DNA of 64,000 nt. Origin: Azorinus chamasolen. Taxonomy: Eukaryota > Mollusca > Bivalvia > Cardiida > Solecurtidae. The translations under genes were made by a program, and so were the position numbers. The stretch spans positions 60,650,324-60,714,323 of the forward strand of contig OY755242.1 of the NCBI GenBank assembly GCA_963576725.1, in the 5' to 3' direction. This document shows positions 59,480 through 64,000 of the stretch, piece after piece. How positions within the stretch are numbered: the first letter of the stretch is position 1; each line of letters starts with the position of its first letter. The notes below the pieces were generated by a model. It was given only the letters and a program-made list of their open reading frames with translations, did not search any database and was not told the DNA's origin.

Positions 59480-59790
59480 TATAATGAGATATGCAAAGTT
59501 TATGAACATAATTAAGATTCCTACAGACTAGTTCGAAATTGGATAACGAAGTTTAAAAGTGGTGTGGTCTCAATATAATGAACCCTAAATCGGATGCAAG
59601 ATACACCTCCTGCGATATTGCTCGTATGACAGGCATCTCGGAAGGGTCTGCTCGTACTATTCCTTAAAAGAAACTTGGATTGAGGCGTAAAGTAGCTCGA
59701 TGGATACCTCATTGCTTACACCTGCTGTTGTGAAGTACATGAATTATTTCTGAAAGTAGGAGATCCTTCGAAAGCAAAAGCAGCAAAAAT
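59480..59790 (+). pseudogene. Mariner-type transposase, N-terminal part
   Basis: Broken reading frames give VRNWITKFKSGVVS, then SDARYTSCDIARMTGISEGS, then KKLGLRRKVARWIPHCL, matching the helix-turn-helix region of mariner-like transposases (SDARYTSRDIARMTGIS.GSAH.ILRKKLGLRK). Stops interrupt it. The catalytic half continues at 61968 after two nested insertions. Confidence 0.75.
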
Positions 59791-59873
59791 AGCAGAATCG
59801 GTTCAAAGCATCCATATTAGATTAATGGCGGCAATAGCGGTTATACATGTATTTGACTGTGTATACTGAGGTG

Positions 59874-60079
59874 CAGTAAAACCTCTCTATAGCGACCACT
59901 AAACTACATCAAGTATTTTGTGTTAAAGGCAGGTGGCTGTTTAAAGCAAGGTGAAAGTAAAACAGAACGCTCCTATACTAGCGTTCTGTTTTACTTTCAC
60001 CTTGCTTTAAGCAACCACATGCCCTTACAATACCAACTAATTAACACAATTTAGTGGCCGTTATAGAGAGGTTTTACTG
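59874..60079 (+). mobile_element. HpA-1 copy inside the split mariner
   Basis: Nearly identical to 11899-12101. Ends CAGTAAAACCTCTCTATAGC and complement; tip ACGCTCCTATACTAGCGT. Confidence 0.92.
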
Positions 60080-60228
60080 TATACGGTCCTTATACAGAGA
60101 AGAGTGTTAAATAGAAACAGTTGATCAAATCGGAAGTTGTCAAAATTGAACCAGATCCAAATTGGACCAGACGTATTTTTTTTAACATTGTGGGAAGGGT
60201 GAGATAATATGACTCACTTATATATGTT

Positions 60229-61813
60229 AGTCAATCTGTGAAATCAGTCATTTCATGAAATGACTAAACATTTCAGTCATTTCGCGAAATGACTGTTTCA
60301 CTAAGCCATTTCATGAAATGCCTAAATTTCCCAGTCATTTGATGAAATGTCTAAACTTGAGAGGCCATTATTACACAGATTGACTAAAGACCATTAATGG
60401 GAATCAGGCAATGTGTGAAATGACTTGTATTTAATTAATTAAACAGCAATTGTTCACTCACATCATTATTTATGCATATTTTTCATTTAATACTTAATAA
60501 CTAGCACTTATTTCAGAAACATTACACAGCTGTTTTAATGATTTATGAAACTTTATTGTAATAACTTTAGTTTACATACAGTTTTACAAAAGTGATGTTT
60601 GTAGTTTTTAAGATACTGTTATCAACATAAATAGATTTATTGGTTTATTTGATTTCACCAATTTCACTTACATTTATCAAGTGATAAAAACATATACTTG
60701 TAACTGACTGGATAATAACTTAATTGATTTGTTTGTTTTACCTGACCTTTTCAGTTACATTAACTAGGCGATAACAAGAGATACTAGACAGCAGTGATTG
60801 GATTATCATTGAAAGTTCAAAGGGCTAATTATTGAATTCTGCAAACACCCGTAATATAAAAATATATGCCTGAAATGCGAAAATGGCATTTTTTCATGTG
60901 ATTTGCAATCAACAACATGACACAGATGAACATTGAAATGATTGTGAATAAACAATGAAATAGTTCAACCAACTTTAAGCGGTTACCTGTATTCAACCAT
61001 AAAAACAGACTATGGAGTAATGGGTTAAGAAGAATGTAATATAATTATAAATACATTATGAATAAACAATGCAATATTTCCAATAGCCTAGTAGTAGCAA
61101 AATGCACATCAAGGCATTCCGTTTTACTTTCAACCAGCTATAAGTGGTAACGTGCTCAACCAAAGAAACAGGCCATGGAGTAATGGGTTTAGTATGAAAT
61201 CATATAAACAATGAAATATTTCAAATAGCCTAGTATTTGGTAGCTTAAAACAGGTTTAAAGTTAAGCACAATACACATCAATGCAATCCGTTTTACTTTT
61301 AACCAGCTTTAACCCTTTTCTTGTTCTAGGTTTATTCCATATTTAAAAAAAATTATAATCATTGTTGAGACTAACCAAACAGGTCTATCAAAATGTCATG
61401 AGCAAACAGAGCAGACCCTGATCAGACGGCTCCTATAGGAGCCATCTGTTCTAGGTCTACGTTGTTTACAAATGCGTGAAAACACGTTTATATGAAGGAA
61501 AGGGTTAAGTGGTAACCTGTGTGTAAACAGAGACACAGGACTTAGAGTAATAGGTTAAGTATAATGTAATAAAATTATGAATACATTATCAATAAACAAT
61601 AAGAAATTTCCTATATTCAATCATTACAATGTAATACATAAAGCTAAAGTCGATTTAGTCATTTCGTGAACTGACTGGAGGTGTTTTTCAGTCATTTCAT
61701 GAACTGACTGAATATTTTAGGCATTTCGTGAAATGATTAAGTGAAACAGTCATTTCATGAAAGGACTGAAATTTTCAGTCATTTAATGAAATGACTGATT
61801 ACACAGATTGACT
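60229..61813. mobile_element. Element with palindrome-array ends
   Basis: Each end carries four or five ~20-bp palindromes such as AGTCATTTCATGAAATGACT (60246-60265) and CAGTCATTTCGCGAAATG (from 60274). Outer ends are AGTCAATCTGTG and its complement CACAGATTGACT. The interior has imperfect ~150-bp repeats containing AACAATGAAATATTTC and a nested HpT-2 copy. The left array is itself closed by CACAGATTGACT at about 60374-60385, so the arrays could be two separate ~160-bp elements. No coding sequence is seen. Confidence 0.6.
61309..61508 (+). mobile_element. HpT-2 copy inside the palindrome-array element
   Basis: TTAA on both sides; ends CCCTTTTCTTGTTCTAGG and GAAGGAAAGGG; tip GGCTCCTATAGGAGCC. 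About 50 bp of the long arm is deleted. Confidence 0.9.
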
Positions 61814-61967
61814 GTAACGTATATGCCCATTCAGTCTCTTCGTGTTTGTATTTTTGTGCTTCTATATGATATCTGTCCGCGAACATCCACTGGCAGATTG
61901 TTTTATTTTCTAAGTAGTAGTATTTACTGAAACTACTACATATGTAGATGTTGACCATTGGACGCTG

Positions 61968-62345
61968 TTGTCAGACCGGCGGGTGTTTGCGAATATATAA
62001 CCGGGGATGAAACGTGGTTCCATTTTTTGAACCACAGAGAAAAATAGATAATAAAATATTAGCTACCAAACATGGTCGTAGACCTGTTATTGCTAAAAGA
62101 AAGACGAGCGTCAAGAAAGTAATGCTGGCTGTATGTTTCGTTTTCGATATCAGCGGACTAGCAATCCAAGTTACAGTATCTAGGGGTGGCACAATCACGG
62201 GACTATTTTACAAACGTAAAGTACTAGGAAAGTTGCGTAAATATTTTGCTAAACGTCGCCTAAGGACCGGACTCAGAGGTGTTCGCATCCTTCATGACAA
62301 TGCATAAGCACATTCTTTTAAGGTCGTAACCGAAGTTCTAGAAAA
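61968..62345 (+). pseudogene. Mariner-type transposase, catalytic part
   Basis: It reads ITGDETWFHF, then after a one-base shift FEPQRKIDNKILATKHGRRP, KRKTSVKKVMLAVCF, SRGGTITGLFYKRKVLGKLR, and GVRILHDNA followed by a stop, then AHSFKVVTEVLEKEN. GDETW and LHDNA.AH carry the first and second catalytic aspartates of mariner-like transposases. The third acidic block was not found before the tandem repeat that starts near 62458. Confidence 0.85.
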
Positions 62346-62457
62346 GGAAAATTGAAAAGGTGGCTCTCTGGTAGAAAATATGATAGTCGAAATAGGCTGG
62401 GTCCTAGTAGTGGTTACCGTAGCATCCCCCCCTAGACTTTTTTTCATGGGTACCAAA

Positions 62458-63520
62458 TTGTTCGTTGGGGTCCTCAGAACACATTTTGAGCATGCCCCCC
62501 AAAATAAGTTTGTCCCAGCTATGTTTTATTTAACGGTTTCCATGGTAACCCGAGGTAATTTTCGAAACTACCTTGGTTCAGAAAATGCGTAATAACTTTG
62601 CTTTTAGAAGCAATAGAAGGACAAAACAAGTACCAAAGTAAAGCAGAGACATATAGCTTGAATATGATATATTATTTAATTAATATTCATAAATGCATTC
62701 TTATGAATATTAACGAGGAAGTAAAAAAAATGCGTTTTTTAGAAAAAAGGAGTTTGTTGTTTAGTCTGAGAGGCTTATTAATGCACATAAATTATTGAAT
62801 TTCGGTTTAAGTTGTTTGTTGGGGTCCTAAGAATACATTTTGAGTATTTCCCCAAATAATATTGTCCCATATATTGTTTTATTTAACGGTTTCCATGGTA
62901 ACCCGAGGTAAATTTCGAAACATCCTTGGTTCAGAAAATGCGTAATAACTTTGCTTTTAGAGGCAATAGAAGGACAAAACAAAAACCAAAGTAAAGCAGA
63001 GACATATACCTTGATTATGATATATAATTTTAATAATATTCATATATGATTGCTTATGAATATTAATGAGGAAGTATAAAAAAAATCCGCCTTTTTAGAA
63101 AAAGGAGTTTGTTGTTTAGTCTTAGAGGCCTATTGATGCACAAAAACTATTGAATTCAGGTTTAAATTGTTTGTTGGGGTCCGCAGAACACAATTTGAGC
63201 ATCCCCCCAAAAAACTTGTGTCCCAGCTATGCTTTTTTAACGGTTTCCATGGTAACCCGAGGTAAATTTCGAAACACCCGTGGTTAAAAAAATGCATCAT
63301 AACTTTGCTTTTAGAGGCAAAAGAAGGACAAAACAAGAACTTAAATAAAGCAAAGACTTATTGAATATGATATGTAATTTAACTAATTTTCATAAATGTA
63401 TTCTTATGAATATTAATGAGGAAGTAAAACAATCCGATTTTTGTTTAGAAATAAAGGAGTTTATTGTTTAGTCTGAGAGGCCTGTTAATAAACAAGAGTT
63501 ATTGACTTCATGTTTGAATG
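62458..63520 (+). repeat. ~354-bp tandem repeat, three copies plus a decayed fourth
   Basis: Units start at 62458, 62812 and 63167 (TTGTTYGTTGGGGTCCTMAG). Each carries CGGTTTCCATGGTAACCCGA, AATAACTTTGCTTTTAGAGG and TTATGAATATTAATGAGGAA. A weak fourth copy may reach about 63840. Confidence 0.92.
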
Positions 63521-63840
63521 TTTTCATGTGATCATACAAGGAAAATAAACTACATGTATATTTGTTTCAGGTAATATTTCTATAAAGCATGCATATTTCA
63601 GCTATTTTGCATATAATGTGCGCAAAGGAATAAGCACTTTTCTCTGAGCATTGTATTTAGTATTATTTTGAGTATAATATCTTTTCTGTGATTTATTTTA
63701 CGTAAAATACCAAAAACAAATTGTACCAAAACAGACGAGAGCAGAGGATCATTACTTTGTGTATATAATTGATTTGTTCATGTCTTTAGAATATAAATGC
63801 CATATTTATGAATATTAATGAGATGTAAAAATAAACACAC

Positions 63841-64000
63841 TTAAATCAGCTGTTCTTATCTGTTATTTAATTAAAATCTAAAAATTTAAAGTTATTTAGT
63901 AGACTCCCATCTCTCTGGAGAGAGGAGGCTGTCGACCAAGAGGGACGCGATAGCCCTCCTCTACAATAGAGAGGGTCAAAGGGTCCTGAGTGATAGTGCG
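63841..64000 (+). other. Open frame running off the window
   Basis: From about 63899 one frame stays open to the end (VDSHLSGERRLSTKRDAIAL, then LYNREGQRVLSDSA). The composition turns GC-richer here. It could be the start of a retroelement or an exon; not recognised. Confidence 0.25.

Overview
The window is AT-rich animal nuclear DNA. Genes are split by GT-AG introns, no open frame exceeds one exon, and microsatellites, SINE-like sequence and dead DNA transposons are everywhere. A heat-shock-70-kDa-protein-12-like gene, a Harbinger transposon and very dense hairpin MITEs suggest a marine invertebrate, most likely a bivalve mollusc. That placement is inference. No bacterial operon, phage, CRISPR array, rRNA or certain tRNA gene is visible.

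Only two host genes can be supported, both on the minus strand. (1) A three-exon gene (43962 to 39142) gives a predicted 510-residue SAM-domain docking protein rich in SH2-binding tyrosines. (2) The 3' five exons of an HSPA12-like HSP70 ATPase (58287 to 50549) give 489 residues. All splice phases match in both. The first exons of the HSP70 gene are not visible and probably lie beyond position 64000.

Almost everything else is transposon-derived. Two designs of non-autonomous hairpin element dominate. HpT families are flanked by TTAA and begin CCC/end GGG, as in piggyBac relatives; seven sequence families (HpT-1 to HpT-7) occur. HpA families are flanked by TA, with ends such as CAGTARAACC, as in Tc1/mariner/pogo relatives. 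A third, HpC, has a long hairpin around TCTTCGAGACGA. Several unrelated families share the same tip, GCTCCTATAGGAGC. Autonomous relics are two Tc1-like elements (19117-20662 and 28496-30175), an IS630/mariner-like element with long inverted ends (45638-47259), a mariner split by later insertions (about 59480-62345) and a Harbinger element (55850-58132) in an HSP70-gene intron. All transposases are broken.

Layout: 1-12.9 kb is hairpin elements, a tRNA-derived SINE and two minisatellites, one grown from half a hairpin; 13-15.3 kb is microsatellites and a palindrome-rich foldback; 16.4-30.3 kb holds two Tc1 elements and several nests, including a three-level one at 28.4-30.3 kb; 30.5-39 kb is hairpin elements and a degenerate minisatellite; 39.1-44 kb is the SAM gene; 44-50.5 kb is hairpins and the IS630-like element; 50.5-58.3 kb is the HSP70-like gene; 58.3-64 kb is a split mariner, a palindrome-array element and a ~354-bp tandem repeat. 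Insertions at clean TTAA or TA sites let the relative ages of several families be read from the sequence.
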